The notes beneath the pieces are model-generated. The model was not told the origin of the DNA, made no database searches, and worked only from the letters and a program-made list of their open reading frames with translations. The position numbers and the translations under genes were made by a program. DNA of 64,000 bases from Deltaproteobacteria bacterium (GTDB lineage: Bacteria; Myxococcota_A; UBA796; UBA2385): NCBI GenBank assembly GCA_018401435.1, contig JAGYJW010000031.1, forward strand, positions 1-64,000. The letters run 5' to 3'. Positions 26,243 through 43,545 of this stretch are shown here, piece after piece (position 1 is the first letter of the stretch; each line of letters begins with the position of its first letter).

Positions 26243-27655
26243 TCAGGGCAGGCTGCGGCGGTGCGGCGACAGCCAGCCGGCCCTACTGCGGGCGCGGGCC
26301 TGGGTCTTGAAGAGGGCCGCGTCGTCGGGGGCGGCCCAGCGCCCGGCAGGCCGCCGCGGCCACCGCCCAGGCATCGGGCCAGGGCAGGCCCAACAGCGGC
26401 TCGGTGGCGGCCAGGGCGGCCCCAGGATCCTGCGCCAGCAGCAGCTCCGCGAGGCCGAGCCGGGCCTGGGCCTCGGCCTGCCCGGCCAGGCCGGCCCGGT
26501 CCTCGGGCAGCTCGGCCAGCGCGGTTCGCAGGCTGCCCGCGGCCTCGGGTGCCCTGCCATGAGCTGGGACAGGCCCAGCAGCTCCGCCGCCGCCCAGGAG
26601 GTGGCGCCGGCGCTCAGCTCGTCGGTCTGGGGCAGCCCGTGGGCCAGCCGGGCCCGTCCCGCCGCCTCGGCCGCGTCGCTCAGGCAGGACTGGCGCGCCA
26701 GGCCCGCGCAGCCGGCCGCGCGCACCACCTGGGCGCGGGCACGCATCAGGTCGAGGTTGGGGTGAGAGCCCCAGGCCTGGGCCGCCTGCACCGTCGCCAG
26801 CGCGGCGTCGGCCTCTCCGCGGCGAAGCTGGAGATCCGCCCGCAAGGCCGCCAGGGTGAAGCAGCCTGTCGGGGGCGCCTTGCCCGCAGCGGTCCAGGCC
26901 AACAGCCGCATCCAGGCGCCTTCGCTGGCGACCTCGGCCTCGGCCGGCTCTCCCGCCCGCAGGGCCGCGCGGCAGCGGTAGATCCACGGCAGCGGGTCCG
27001 GCCCGCTGACTTCGGCCATAGCCCGCAGAATACCAAGGTTTCGGGCCAATTTGTCGCCACGGAGCAGCGCAGGATCGGCGTAGCCCTCGTGCAGGATGGG
27101 GGCGTCGATGCTGCGGGTCAGCAGCCGGCGCCCCGTGCGGGAGCGCAGGCGCTCGTGCACCGCACCCTCCCAGCGAAGATCGGGTTGCAGCCGGAAGAGC
27201 CGGGCGATGTGGGTGGGCTCTCCCAGACGGCAGGCCCCGCTGAGCACCGACGCCGGGGGGGCACCCAGCCGACTGGCGTTGTGGATGGGCAGCTGGCCGG
27301 CGTCAAAGCCCCCCGCCGCGATGGCCTGCTGCAGCGCGGCGCCCGCACCGGGGGCCAGGCGCTCATCGGCGTCCAGGACCAGCATCCAACCTGGGCCCAT
27401 CGCGGCCAGCCCGTGGTTGCGAGCGGCCGAAAAATCCGCCTTCCAGGGCCAATGCAGCACCGTGGCGCCCAGGCTTCGGGCCACCGCCACCGTGTCGTCC
27501 TGGCTGCCGGTGTCCACCACCACCACCCGATCCACCAGCCCCTGCACCGACGCCAGGCAGGCCGGCAGGCGGGGGCCTTCATCCCGCAGGATCATGCAGA
27601 GCTGGAGCGACGTCGTCAGCGGACCTCCTCGGCCTTCAATAGCGCGCCCCGACAT
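26243..27655 (-). CDS. Family 2 glycosyltransferase with helical repeat tail (frame-disturbed)
   Basis: The N-terminal domain is a GT-A glycosyltransferase of the SunS-like type: LCMILRDEGPRLPACLASV, VVVVDTGSQDDTVAVA, DFSAARNHGLAAM and the DxD metal motif LVLDADERL, followed by RLFRLQPDLRWEGAVHE. The rest is TPR-like helices. Near 26550 a missing C (CCC for CCCC) moves the true reading to another frame (GSLRTALAELPEDRAGLAG, ALAATEPLLGLPWPDAWAVA); near 26340 a second indel returns it, so the annotated frame stays open but its last 100 residues are partly wrong. A start just upstream of LTTSLQLC with an AGGAGG site is also possible. Convergent with corA. Confidence 0.7.
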   Translation of the reverse strand: MSGRAIEGRGGPLTTSLQLCMILRDEGPRLPACLASVQGLVDRVVVVDTGSQDDTVAVARSLGATVLHWPWKADFSAARNHGLAAMGPGWMLVLDADERLAPGAGAALQQAIAAGGFDAGQLPIHNASRLGAPPASVLSGACRLGEPTHIARLFRLQPDLRWEGAVHERLRSRTGRRLLTRSIDAPILHEGYADPALLRGDKLARNLGILRAMAEVSGPDPLPWIYRCRAALRAGEPAEAEVASEGAWMRLLAWTAAGKAPPTGCFTLAALRADLQLRRGEADAALATVQAAQAWGSHPNLDLMRARAQVVRAAGCAGLARQSCLSDAAEAAGRARLAHGLPQTDELSAGATSWAAAELLGLSQLMAGHPRPRAACEPRWPSCPRTGPAWPGRPRPRPGSASRSCCWRRILGPPWPPPSRCWACPGPMPGRWPRRPAGRWAAPDDAALFKTQARARSRAGWLSPHRRSLP

Positions 27656-27711
27656 GCTTGGGCTGAATGGCGCGAGGCGCGGTCCGTCCAAGACGCTGGC
27701 CCGGAGTCCCC

Positions 27712-28362
27712 ATGCCCCTCGTCCCGCTCCTGCTGCTCGGCGCGCAGCTCTCGGCCGCCACCCCGGAAGAGGACCCCTGCGCCCAGGTCCGATCGGTGCA
27801 GGGCTATGCCCGCGCCGCCCAGCTCGACACCCGTACGCTGGACCTTCTGGAGGCCCGGCTCTGCGGTGCAGGCCCGAGCGCGCCGATGCAGTCTGCGCTC
27901 TGCCAGGAGGCCCGCCTGGTCGTTGCGGTGGCCGAGATTGGCGGGCTGTCGGGCGCGCCGCTGGCTGAGCTGACCCAGGCCCGCGATCTCGCCTGTGAGG
28001 GGCTGCTGGAGCCGCGCTTCAACTGGTCCAACGGGGTCACCGGCCGGGCAGCCAATGGGGCCTGGAGCTACCCCAACGCGGTGACGGCGCGGTCGGCCCT
28101 GGGCGCCTTGAACTACCCGAATGCGGTGACGGCGCGGTCGGCGAATGGGGCCTGGAGCTACCCCAATGCGGTGACGGCCCGCAGCCCCAACGGGCGCTGG
28201 AGCGGCCCCAATGGCGTCGGCTTCGCGTCCTTGACCGAGCTGATCGTCTGGGCCTGTGAGCGGGATGCGGCCCGCTGCCAGGCCACCCGCCAGCAGCTGC
28301 CGATGCTGGACGCGGAGGGCCAGGCGGCGGCCCTGGTCGGGCTGCTGTGGGCTTTGCGCTGA
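27712..28362 (+). CDS. Secreted protein with 15-residue YPNAVTARSANGAWS repeats
   Basis: A 216-residue protein with a cleavable signal peptide (LLLLGAQLSAA) and GGAG 5 nt before the ATG at 27712. The N-terminal 100 residues hold Cys-containing helices (EDPCAQV, LCGAG, LCQEARL, LACEGLL). Residues about 105-170 form three to four imperfect copies of a 15-residue unit, YPNAVTARSANGAWS. A short Cys-containing helical tail follows (WACERDAARCQA). The Asn-Ala-Val and Gly-x-Trp spacing suggests a beta-repeat or turn-rich surface. No known family is recognised. It is convergent with the lipoprotein gene, 3 bases away. Confidence 0.7.
   Translation: MPLVPLLLLGAQLSAATPEEDPCAQVRSVQGYARAAQLDTRTLDLLEARLCGAGPSAPMQSALCQEARLVVAVAEIGGLSGAPLAELTQARDLACEGLLEPRFNWSNGVTGRAANGAWSYPNAVTARSALGALNYPNAVTARSANGAWSYPNAVTARSPNGRWSGPNGVGFASLTELIVWACERDAARCQATRQQLPMLDAEGQAAALVGLLWALR
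28027..28216 (+). repeat. Imperfect 45-bp tandem repeat within a coding region
   Basis: Units beginning at TACCCCAACGCGGTGACG and its close variants recur at 45-base spacing, with degenerate copies at both ends, encoding the 15-residue units of the secreted protein. Divergence between copies is mainly synonymous or conservative, so the repeat is maintained at the protein level. Confidence 0.8.
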
Positions 28363-28365
28363 AGA

Positions 28366-28899
28366 TCAGCCGCAGGGGGGCTGCTCTTGCAAGCAGGCGG
28401 CCGCCTCGAAGTCTCCGGAGAGCCGGCTGCCATCTTCGAGGATGAGGCTGAAGCGCCCATTCGCACCGGTGGTCTCGTCCCAGGTGGACACCGTCAGCGA
28501 GCCGGCGCGGGCGCCTTGAAAGCTGCCGTCGCCGGGGTCGAACCAGACGCCGGCCACGCCGCTGGCCGGGTCGAGATCCCAGGCCCCGCCGGCCATGGGC
28601 TCGAGGTCTGCCCAGACGGTGATGCGCAGCCAGGGGCCGCTGGGGGTGGACTCGCAGCCTGGGCCGTCCAGGCCGATCTGGAATTCGTAGGCGGCGCCGT
28701 CGTCGGGGGCGCAGGAGCGCTCCACCCGCGCGTCCCCCTCCACCGGGCTGCCGCCGTCGGTGCCGTCGGTGCCGTCGGTGCCATCGGTGCCGTCGGTGCC
28801 ATCGGTGCCGTCGGTGCCGTCCGTCTGGCCCGTCTCGTCGGACTTGTCGCCGCAGCCGGTCGCCAGGGCGGCCAGCAGGGCCAGGGTCGTCTTGCGCAT
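28366..28899 (-). CDS. Lipoprotein with (DGT)n linker
   Basis: A 177-residue lipoprotein: signal LALLAALATGCGDKSD, then an acidic linker of about eight TDG units, then a compact domain of about 120 residues with three Cys (RSCAPDD, GPGCEST, AACLQEQPPC) and alternating beta-strand-like segments (PWLRITVWADL, GSLTVSTWDE, GRFSLILEDG). The linker is the same type as in the lipoproteins at 43546 and 42685, so it probably serves as a hydrophilic spacer from the membrane anchor. No family is recognised. Confidence 0.72.
   Translation of the reverse strand: MRKTTLALLAALATGCGDKSDETGQTDGTDGTDGTDGTDGTDGTDGTDGGSPVEGDARVERSCAPDDGAAYEFQIGLDGPGCESTPSGPWLRITVWADLEPMAGGAWDLDPASGVAGVWFDPGDGSFQGARAGSLTVSTWDETTGANGRFSLILEDGSRLSGDFEAAACLQEQPPCG
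28753..28823 (-). repeat. 9-bp tandem repeat encoding the DGT linker
   Basis: About eight near-identical copies of the 9-base unit CCGTCGGTG (plus strand), with CCATCGGTG variants, encode Asp-Gly-Thr repeats just after the lipobox. Such arrays are prone to slippage, so copy number may vary between strains. Confidence 0.85.
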
Positions 28900-29003
28900 G
28901 AATCCTCCCGGATGCGGTCAGGATATCGCCGCCCTTGGCCGGCTGCGCGCCTGGCTTCGGGCACGGTGGTTAGACCTCCGGCCTGCCGCCCCTGGAGCGC
29001 CCC

Positions 29004-31019
29004 ATGCCCGACTTCCGCCTTGAGATGCCCTTCACCCCGGGGGGGGACCAGCCCCAGGCCATCGCCGAGCTGATCGCGGGCGTTGAAGCCGGCACAAAGC
29101 ACCAGGTCCTGCTGGGCGCCACCGGCACGGGCAAGACCTTCACCATCGCCAATGTGATCGCCGCGACCAAGCGCCCCACCCTGGTGCTCTCCCACAACAA
29201 GACCCTTGCGGCGCAGCTCTTTGGCGAACTCAAGAAGCTCTTCCCCGACAACGCGGTCGAGTACTTCGTCTCCTTCTACGACTACTACCAGCCCGAGGCC
29301 TATGTCCCATCATCGGACACATATATCCAGAAAGATTCGCTGATCAATGAGCGCATCGACAAGCTGCGCCACGCCGCCACCCGCAGCCTGCTGGAGCGCG
29401 ACGACGTGATCATCGTGGCCTCGGTGTCCTGCATCTATGGCCTGGGCAGCCGCGAGGCCTATGACGACATGTTGCTGCAGCTTCGGGTGGGGCAGCAGGT
29501 GGACCGGCGCACCATCTTGTCGCGCCTGGTCGAGATCCTCTACGAGCGCAACGAGCAGGACTTTCACCGAGGCACCTTTCGGGCCCGAGGCGATGTGATC
29601 GAGATCTTCCCCGCCCACGAAGACGAGCGGGCCTGGCGGGTCGAACTCTTCGGCGACGAGATCGAGCGCATCAGCGTGATTGACGGCCTGCGGGGCACCC
29701 GCTTGGAGGAGCTGGACAAGATCGCGGTCTACCCCGCCAGCCACTACGTCACCCCCCAAGACAAGCTGCAGGCCGCCATGGACGGCATCCGCGACGAGCT
29801 GTTGCAGCGCCTGCCCGAGCTGCGCGAGCGCGGCTGGCTGCTCGAAGCCCAGCGCCTGGAAGAGCGCACCCTCTTCGATTTGGAGATGATTCACGAGACG
29901 GGGCGTTGCAACGGCATCGAAAACTACAGCCGCCACCTGTCGGGCCGCCCCGCGGGCGAGCCGCCGCCCACCCTCATCGAGTACTTCCCCAAGGACTGGC
30001 TGCTGATCGTCGATGAGAGCCACGTCGCCATGCCGCAGGTCAACGGCATGTTCAAGGGCGACCGCGCCCGCAAGGAGACCCTGGTGCGCTACGGCTTTCG
30101 CCTGCCCAGCGCCCTGGACAACCGCCCCCTCAAGTTCGAAGAGTTCGAGAGCCATGTGCGGCAGGCCATCTATGTCTCGGCCACCCCCTCGGCCTATGAG
30201 CTGGACAAGGCCGGCGGCATCGTGGTGGAGCAGGTCATTCGCCCCACCGGCCTGCTCGACCCCGAGATCGCGGTGCGCCCGGCCACCAACCAAGTGGACG
30301 ACCTCCTCGGCGAGATCAAAGCCACCGTGGCCCAAGGCGGCCGGGTGCTGGTCACGGTGCTCACCAAGCGCATGGCCCAGGAGCTGACCGACTACTACCA
30401 GGAGATTGGCGTCCGCTGCCGCTACCTGCACTCCGACATCGACACCCTGGAGCGCATCGAGATCGTCCGGGATCTGCGGCTGGGGGAATTCGATGTGTTG
30501 GTGGGCATCAACCTGCTGCGCGAGGGGCTCGACATCCCCGAGGTGTCGCTGGTGGCGGTGCTGGACGCCGACAAGGAGGGCTTCCTGCGCAATGTGACCA
30601 GCCTGGTGCAGACCATCGGCCGCGCCGCCCGGAATGTGGACGGTCACGTGATCCTCTACGCCGACAAGATGACCGACTCCATGATTCGTGCCATCGAAGA
30701 GACGGACCGCCGGCGCGAGAAGCAGCGGGCCTACAACCTCGCCCATGGCATCACGCCCGAGACCATTCGCAAGGCCGTGGACAGCCCGCTGGCCGCGCTG
30801 CTCGATGGGGAGCGCATCCTCGCGCGGGCCGACCGCCCCGAGCTGTCCTTGCCCGGCGATGTCGCCCCCGACCCCAAGACCATCGGCAACACCTTGAAGC
30901 GCCTGGGTCGGGAGATGAAAGAAGCCGCAAAGAAGCTGGACTTCGAGCGTGCCGCCGAGCTTCGGGATCGCCTGCGCGAGCTGGAGAGCTGGGCGGTGGA
31001 ACAGGGCGTCAACGTCTGA
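29004..31019 (+). CDS. uvrB: UvrABC excision-repair helicase subunit UvrB
   Basis: The damage-verification subunit of nucleotide excision repair. The 671-residue protein has Walker [18 protein letters not shown], the [17 protein letters not shown]-type region, a beta-hairpin region near YDYYQPEAY, the helicase motif [42 protein letters not shown], and the C-terminal UVR motif that contacts UvrC ([19 protein letters not shown]). Length and all domains match the family. It is alone in its orientation between a lipoprotein gene and a GNAT gene, as is common for uvrB. Confidence 0.98.
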   Translation: MPDFRLEMPFTPGGDQPQAIAELIAGVEAGTKHQVLLGATGTGKTFTIANVIAATKRPTLVLSHNKTLAAQLFGELKKLFPDNAVEYFVSFYDYYQPEAYVPSSDTYIQKDSLINERIDKLRHAATRSLLERDDVIIVASVSCIYGLGSREAYDDMLLQLRVGQQVDRRTILSRLVEILYERNEQDFHRGTFRARGDVIEIFPAHEDERAWRVELFGDEIERISVIDGLRGTRLEELDKIAVYPASHYVTPQDKLQAAMDGIRDELLQRLPELRERGWLLEAQRLEERTLFDLEMIHETGRCNGIENYSRHLSGRPAGEPPPTLIEYFPKDWLLIVDESHVAMPQVNGMFKGDRARKETLVRYGFRLPSALDNRPLKFEEFESHVRQAIYVSATPSAYELDKAGGIVVEQVIRPTGLLDPEIAVRPATNQVDDLLGEIKATVAQGGRVLVTVLTKRMAQELTDYYQEIGVRCRYLHSDIDTLERIEIVRDLRLGEFDVLVGINLLREGLDIPEVSLVAVLDADKEGFLRNVTSLVQTIGRAARNVDGHVILYADKMTDSMIRAIEETDRRREKQRAYNLAHGITPETIRKAVDSPLAALLDGERILARADRPELSLPGDVAPDPKTIGNTLKRLGREMKEAAKKLDFERAAELRDRLRELESWAVEQGVNV

Positions 31020-31043
31020 GCCGCGCAGGCCTCGCCGTGACCT

Positions 31044-31712
31044 TCAGATATTCTGCTCGTCCTCGAAGGCGCGCAGGTCCACCGCCGACAGCTCTTCGGT
31101 CTCGTCTTCGCCGTGCATATCGGCGGGGGGCGGCAGCACCAGGGTGAGAAAGAGCCGGCGGTCGGTGGTCACGCGGCCGTCCATGCGCCGGCTGGCCACC
31201 TCCATATAGACGCCCATGTCCTCGAAGCCGCGGCGCAGATACATCTCGTAGGATGCGTTGCGGACCGCGCTGGTGCGCAGCACGATGTGGCTGTAGCGGC
31301 GGCGGTTGATCAGGTCGATGCGGAGCTGGACCAGCTGGGTGCCCAGGCCGCTGCCCCGAAAGCTGGACAGCACGCCCATCTCGGCGAGGTAGTAGCTGTG
31401 GCGCGTGGGCAGCAGGCCGCGCAGCTCGCGGTTGATGTCGGGGCGGGCGATCACGGGCACCGAGATGCCGAAACCCACCACCTTGGCCCTGCCTGAAATG
31501 GCGAGCAGGACGATGTTCTCGCGCGAGACCAGGTGCTGGTTGAGCACGCCTTCGGCCTCGTCGGGGAAGAAGCGCTCGTTGTAGGGCGCCTCGGAGAAGA
31601 TGTCCTGGTAGGCCCCCACGAAGGAGGCGCGGTAGGGGGCGGCCTCGTCGACGGTCCGCACCCGCAAGATTCGCACCCCATCGGGGCGCTCGACGATCAC
31701 TCTTTCGGCCAT
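31044..31712 (-). CDS. GNAT-family N-acetyltransferase
   Basis: A 222-residue GNAT acyltransferase. The acetyl-CoA loop is GVLSSFRGSGLGTQLV, preceded by the strand HSYYLAEM and followed by the late strand region RTSAVRNASYEMYLRRGFEDMG, in keeping with motifs A and B. The ATG at 31712 is preferred (GGAGG 9 nt upstream); an earlier ATG at 31748 would add 12 residues. An acidic C-terminal tail (HGEDETEELSAVDLRAFEDE) is unusual and might mediate protein contacts. It lies just downstream of the giant synthase gene on the same strand (60-base gap), so it could be read with it. The substrate is unknown. Confidence 0.8.
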   Translation of the reverse strand: MAERVIVERPDGVRILRVRTVDEAAPYRASFVGAYQDIFSEAPYNERFFPDEAEGVLNQHLVSRENIVLLAISGRAKVVGFGISVPVIARPDINRELRGLLPTRHSYYLAEMGVLSSFRGSGLGTQLVQLRIDLINRRRYSHIVLRTSAVRNASYEMYLRRGFEDMGVYMEVASRRMDGRVTTDRRLFLTLVLPPPADMHGEDETEELSAVDLRAFEDEQNI

Positions 31713-31772
31713 CGGTTCCCGCCTCCGGGGCGCGCACTGCGCAGCCATCTTCGCACCGTTGGGGCCCTGTCC

Positions 31773-40910
<9,138 letters not shown>

Positions 40911-40984
40911 CGTCGCTCCCAGCAGGTGCTCAGGCTAACCGGGCGCGGCCGGCTCGGGCCCGCACCGTTAGGCTCCAGGCTGGC

Positions 40985-41587
40985 ATGACGCCCTCCGAAT
41001 TCCCACTGCGGCCGACCCGTCGCATCGACCTCTCCGGGCGGCTCCGACCGCCCCGCTCCGCGCTGGACGCGGCGCGCCAGCGGCTGGCTCTGCTCCTGGG
41101 CGGGCTCGGCCTCCTCCTGGTCATGGGTCTGCTGCTCTGGCCCTGGGCTCCGACGGAGCCCGATCTGCCGGTGCTGGCGGTTCAGCTGACGCCCCCGGTC
41201 CCCTCGGCAGGCCCGCCCGTGCTGGCCCCGCCACGCTTGCCGGCCGCCACTCCGGCCGCCGACGTGCCGGCTGCCATCGCCCCCGACGCCCCCGCGCCGG
41301 CCGCTGCGGCCCAGGCGCCCGAGGTCGCAGAGAGACCCCCCACCCTGATCATCGCAAATGATGACCTGGTACCGGTGATCCATGTGCAGCGGGGAGGCAC
41401 CTTGTGGGACCTCGGCGTGGCCCGGGTGGGTCGCAATGTGCCGGCGGTCATCGCCTGGATTCGCACGATGCAGCGCCTCAACGGGTTGAAGAACCCCCAC
41501 CGCATCCAGCCCGGCTTCTTGATCCTTCCCGAGCCGGACCCCCACAACCCGGTCTTCATGCGCCGGGTCGATCTCGAAGCCCGTTAG
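40985..41587 (+). CDS. Single-pass membrane protein with C-terminal LysM-like domain
   Basis: A 200-residue protein. A basic N-terminal segment is followed by one membrane helix (about residues 37-60, LALLLGGLGLLLVMGLLLW), a Pro/Ala-rich spacer, and a C-terminal LysM-type domain (HVQRGGTLWDLGVARVGRN, IQPGFLILPEP), suggesting periplasmic peptidoglycan binding with the anchor in the inner membrane. ATG 40985 is chosen over an upstream in-frame ATG at 40898 because conserved features begin there. It diverges from the giant synthase gene (74 bases between starts) and is followed by a SnoaL-like gene. Confidence 0.75.
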   Translation: MTPSEFPLRPTRRIDLSGRLRPPRSALDAARQRLALLLGGLGLLLVMGLLLWPWAPTEPDLPVLAVQLTPPVPSAGPPVLAPPRLPAATPAADVPAAIAPDAPAPAAAAQAPEVAERPPTLIIANDDLVPVIHVQRGGTLWDLGVARVGRNVPAVIAWIRTMQRLNGLKNPHRIQPGFLILPEPDPHNPVFMRRVDLEAR

Positions 41588-41596
41588 GAGCCCCCC

Positions 41597-42020
41597 ATGT
41601 CGGAGAAGGACATCGACTGGTTCATGCGGGGGCTCGCCCGGGCCTGGTCCGCGCTGGACGCGGCCCAGATCGCCGCCTTGCACGATGAGCCCTGCATGTT
41701 GGCCACCGCGGCCGGCGGTCGGGTCTTTCGCGACCGCGCTGCGGTTCAGGCCGCCCTGGAACGCATCCTCGACTTCTACCGCAGCCAGTCGGTGGCCTCG
41801 GTCGAGCTGGTGGAGCGCAGCATCGAGCTGCCCACCCACCTGCCCATCCCGGTATTCGCCACCGTGCAGGGGCGTTGGCGGCTTTGGAATGCAGGCGGGG
41901 CGCCCATCCTGGGCTTCTCCACCAGCCAGATCCTGCGGCGTGGCTCCCGACGGGTGGCGGGTGAGCACCACCGCCAACCACGACGAGCGCGAGCGCTTCC
42001 TCGCCCGGCAGCAGCCATGA
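41597..42020 (+). pseudogene. SnoaL/NTF2-like protein, frameshifted near its end
   Basis: A small protein of about 140 residues with the NTF2-like layout: MSEKDIDWFMRGLARAWSA, VFRDRAAVQAALERILDFY, a beta region (VASVELVERSIELP) and VQGRWRLWNAGG. Near 41945 the original frame runs into the next gene, whereas a one-base shift gives a more natural ending (PDGWRVSTTANHDERERF) with a stop at 42018-42020 overlapping the next ATG. Without that shift, the protein would be fused to the following lipoprotein, which is implausible. No catalytic residues are assigned. Confidence 0.6.
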
Positions 42021-42574
42021 TGCGGTCCCGGGTCGCCGCGTGCGCCCTGCTGGCCGCCCTGGGCTGCGCGCCCAAGAAGGGCCCTTCGGACGCGGACCGG
42101 GTGGTGCTGCCCGCGGTCTACAAGCCCCTGTCCTTGACCGACCTCAACCGCCCCCTGCCCCTCAGCCCCGAGCCCTGCCAGATCGGCAGCCGGCAGGTGG
42201 GGCCCGTCATCACCGAGCTGGTGGCCTGCGGCGACCGCGGGGTCAGCCGGGTGATGGTGCTTCCCGACGAGGCCCCGCCGCCCTCCGACATGCTGGACAT
42301 GGCCGCCGACGCCCTGCGCGAGAAGGGGCTGCAGGTGCGCCCCGAGGCCGTGTCCTTTCCGGCCAATGGGCGGGGTCTGGAAGCCCGGCGCCTGGTGCAG
42401 GATCTGGCCGGAGGGCCTGTCTTCGCGGGGCTTGCGGTGGCGCACCCCGAGGCCCCCTGGCCCGAGCTGCTCACCTGCTCCGCGCCGCGCCCCGTGGACG
42501 GCTTGGAGGCCTGGTGCATCGCCGCCATCCAGGCCCTGATCCTGCCCGATACCACGGCACCGTCCACGCCCTGA
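42017..42574 (+). CDS. Lipoprotein of unknown function
   Basis: A 185-residue lipoprotein starting at ATG 42017 (or 42020), overlapping the stop of the SnoaL-like gene. The signal ends in a lipobox (LLAALGCAPKKG). The mature protein has paired Cys residues (PEPCQIGS/VACGDRG and LTCSAPR/AWCIAA) and a segment (VSRVMVLPDEAPPPSDMLDMA) followed by alpha/beta-type sequence. No known family is recognised. It may be read with the two preceding genes. Confidence 0.7.
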   Translation: MMRSRVAACALLAALGCAPKKGPSDADRVVLPAVYKPLSLTDLNRPLPLSPEPCQIGSRQVGPVITELVACGDRGVSRVMVLPDEAPPPSDMLDMAADALREKGLQVRPEAVSFPANGRGLEARRLVQDLAGGPVFAGLAVAHPEAPWPELLTCSAPRPVDGLEAWCIAAIQALILPDTTAPSTP

Positions 42575-42684
42575 TCCCCGGTCCTGGTTGGGATCGGGCT
42601 TGACAGGCCCGATACGGGGAACCCCGCCGGTGCTGTTGGCATCGGTTACGCTAAATCCGGTACTCCCTTGGATCGGATGGCTTC

Positions 42685-43460
42685 ATGAGCAAGCTCGCCT
42701 CGGCCTCCCTCGTCGCCCTCAGCCTCTTCGCTGCGGGCTGCAACCTTGGCCTGGTGTCCTTCACCAAGGTGGATGACACCGGCGGCATCGACGACTCCAG
42801 CACCGGTCTGGGCGGCAGCGATGGTGGCAGCGGCGGCAGCGGCGGTGCCGACGGCGCAGACGGCGCAGACGGCGCAGATGGCACCGACGGCGGCGACAGC
42901 GGCAGCGGCGGCAGTGGCGACAGCGGCAGTGGCGACAGCGGCAGTGGCGACAGCGGGGTTCGACGGGCGGCTCGACGGGCGGCCTCGACGGGCGGCTCGA
43001 CGGGCGGCTCGACCGGCGGGTCCACCGGCGGTCGACGGGCGGCTCGACCGGCGGCAGCAGCAGCGGCGGGTCCACTGGCGGCAGCAGCGGTCCCACCCGC
43101 TGGTCCGGCAACCGAATCGTCGATATCTACGATTGGTGGGGCTATATCTGCGACGTGTACTGGACGACCTCGGGCAGCCGCTCCTCGGTGTCCTGCCCGG
43201 CCTGCTCCTTCGTCTTCAGCGTGTCCGCCACCCCCAGCGGGGGCACCTGCACCGGCAACCCGCTGTCCTATACGGTGGGCTACTCCCCGGCGGGCTCCTA
43301 CGCGTCCTATCCCATCATGGTCGTGAACTACGCCGGCGGCTGGTACTACTATGGCCAGGCCAGCTACTCGGGCGGCTTCCTGAGCTACGACTTCTTTTTC
43401 GCCGACCCCTACTACTATTACTACTACTACAGCTCCAGTAGCGCGACCCTCAGCCCCTGA
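42685..43460 (+). pseudogene. Lipoprotein with DGA/STGG repeats and Tyr-rich tail, frameshifted in the repeat
   Basis: The start ATG 42685 opens a lipoprotein signal (LVALSLFAAGCNLG). After a (DGA)n and (DSGSG)n linker, a 12-base repeat coding Ser-Thr-Gly-Gly is interrupted by three single-base length changes in homopolymers (about 42957, 42993 and 43033), so the frame alternates; the restored protein continues PTRWSGNRIVDIYDWWGYIC. The C-terminal domain has three Cys (SVSCPACS, GTCTG), a Tyr-rich segment (GGWYYYGQASY) and a terminal PYYYYYYYSSSS tail. The function is unknown; a secreted, possibly adhesive surface protein is conceivable. Confidence 0.62.
42955..43075 (+). repeat. 12-bp tandem repeat (TCGACGGGCGGC)
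   Basis: About eight copies of a 12-base unit, TCGACGGGCGGC, with CC/CG variants, encode Ser-Thr-Gly-Gly repeats. Three single-base indels in G or C runs break the frame inside the array, which is typical of slippage or of base-calling trouble in low-complexity sequence. Confidence 0.8.
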
Positions 43461-43490
43461 TCGCTTGCGCGCTTGAGTTGGATGAGGCGA

Positions 43491-43525
43491 CCCGACCCGC
43501 CGGGCATGGCTCCCGGCGGGTCGGG
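43491..43525. terminator. Bidirectional terminator hairpin
   Basis: A perfect 14-bp inverted repeat, CCCGACCCGCCGGG and CCCGGCGGGTCGGG, with a 7-base loop lies between the convergent lipoprotein and MopE-type genes. The hairpin is followed by CCTT rather than a U-run, so Rho-independent action is weak but the position suits termination from both sides. Confidence 0.75.
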
Positions 43526-43545
43526 CCTTCTGGTAGCCCGACGGC

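Noticed and set aside
26243-27655. Treating the last 100 residues of the glycosyltransferase as real in the annotated frame
   Set aside because: The sequence there becomes Pro/Arg/Trp-rich while the alternative frame reads as regular helical TPR-like sequence, showing two compensating indels.
28753-28823. Regulatory repeat array
   Set aside because: The 9-base repeat is in frame and codes for the Asp-Gly-Thr linker of the lipoprotein, so a coding explanation is sufficient.
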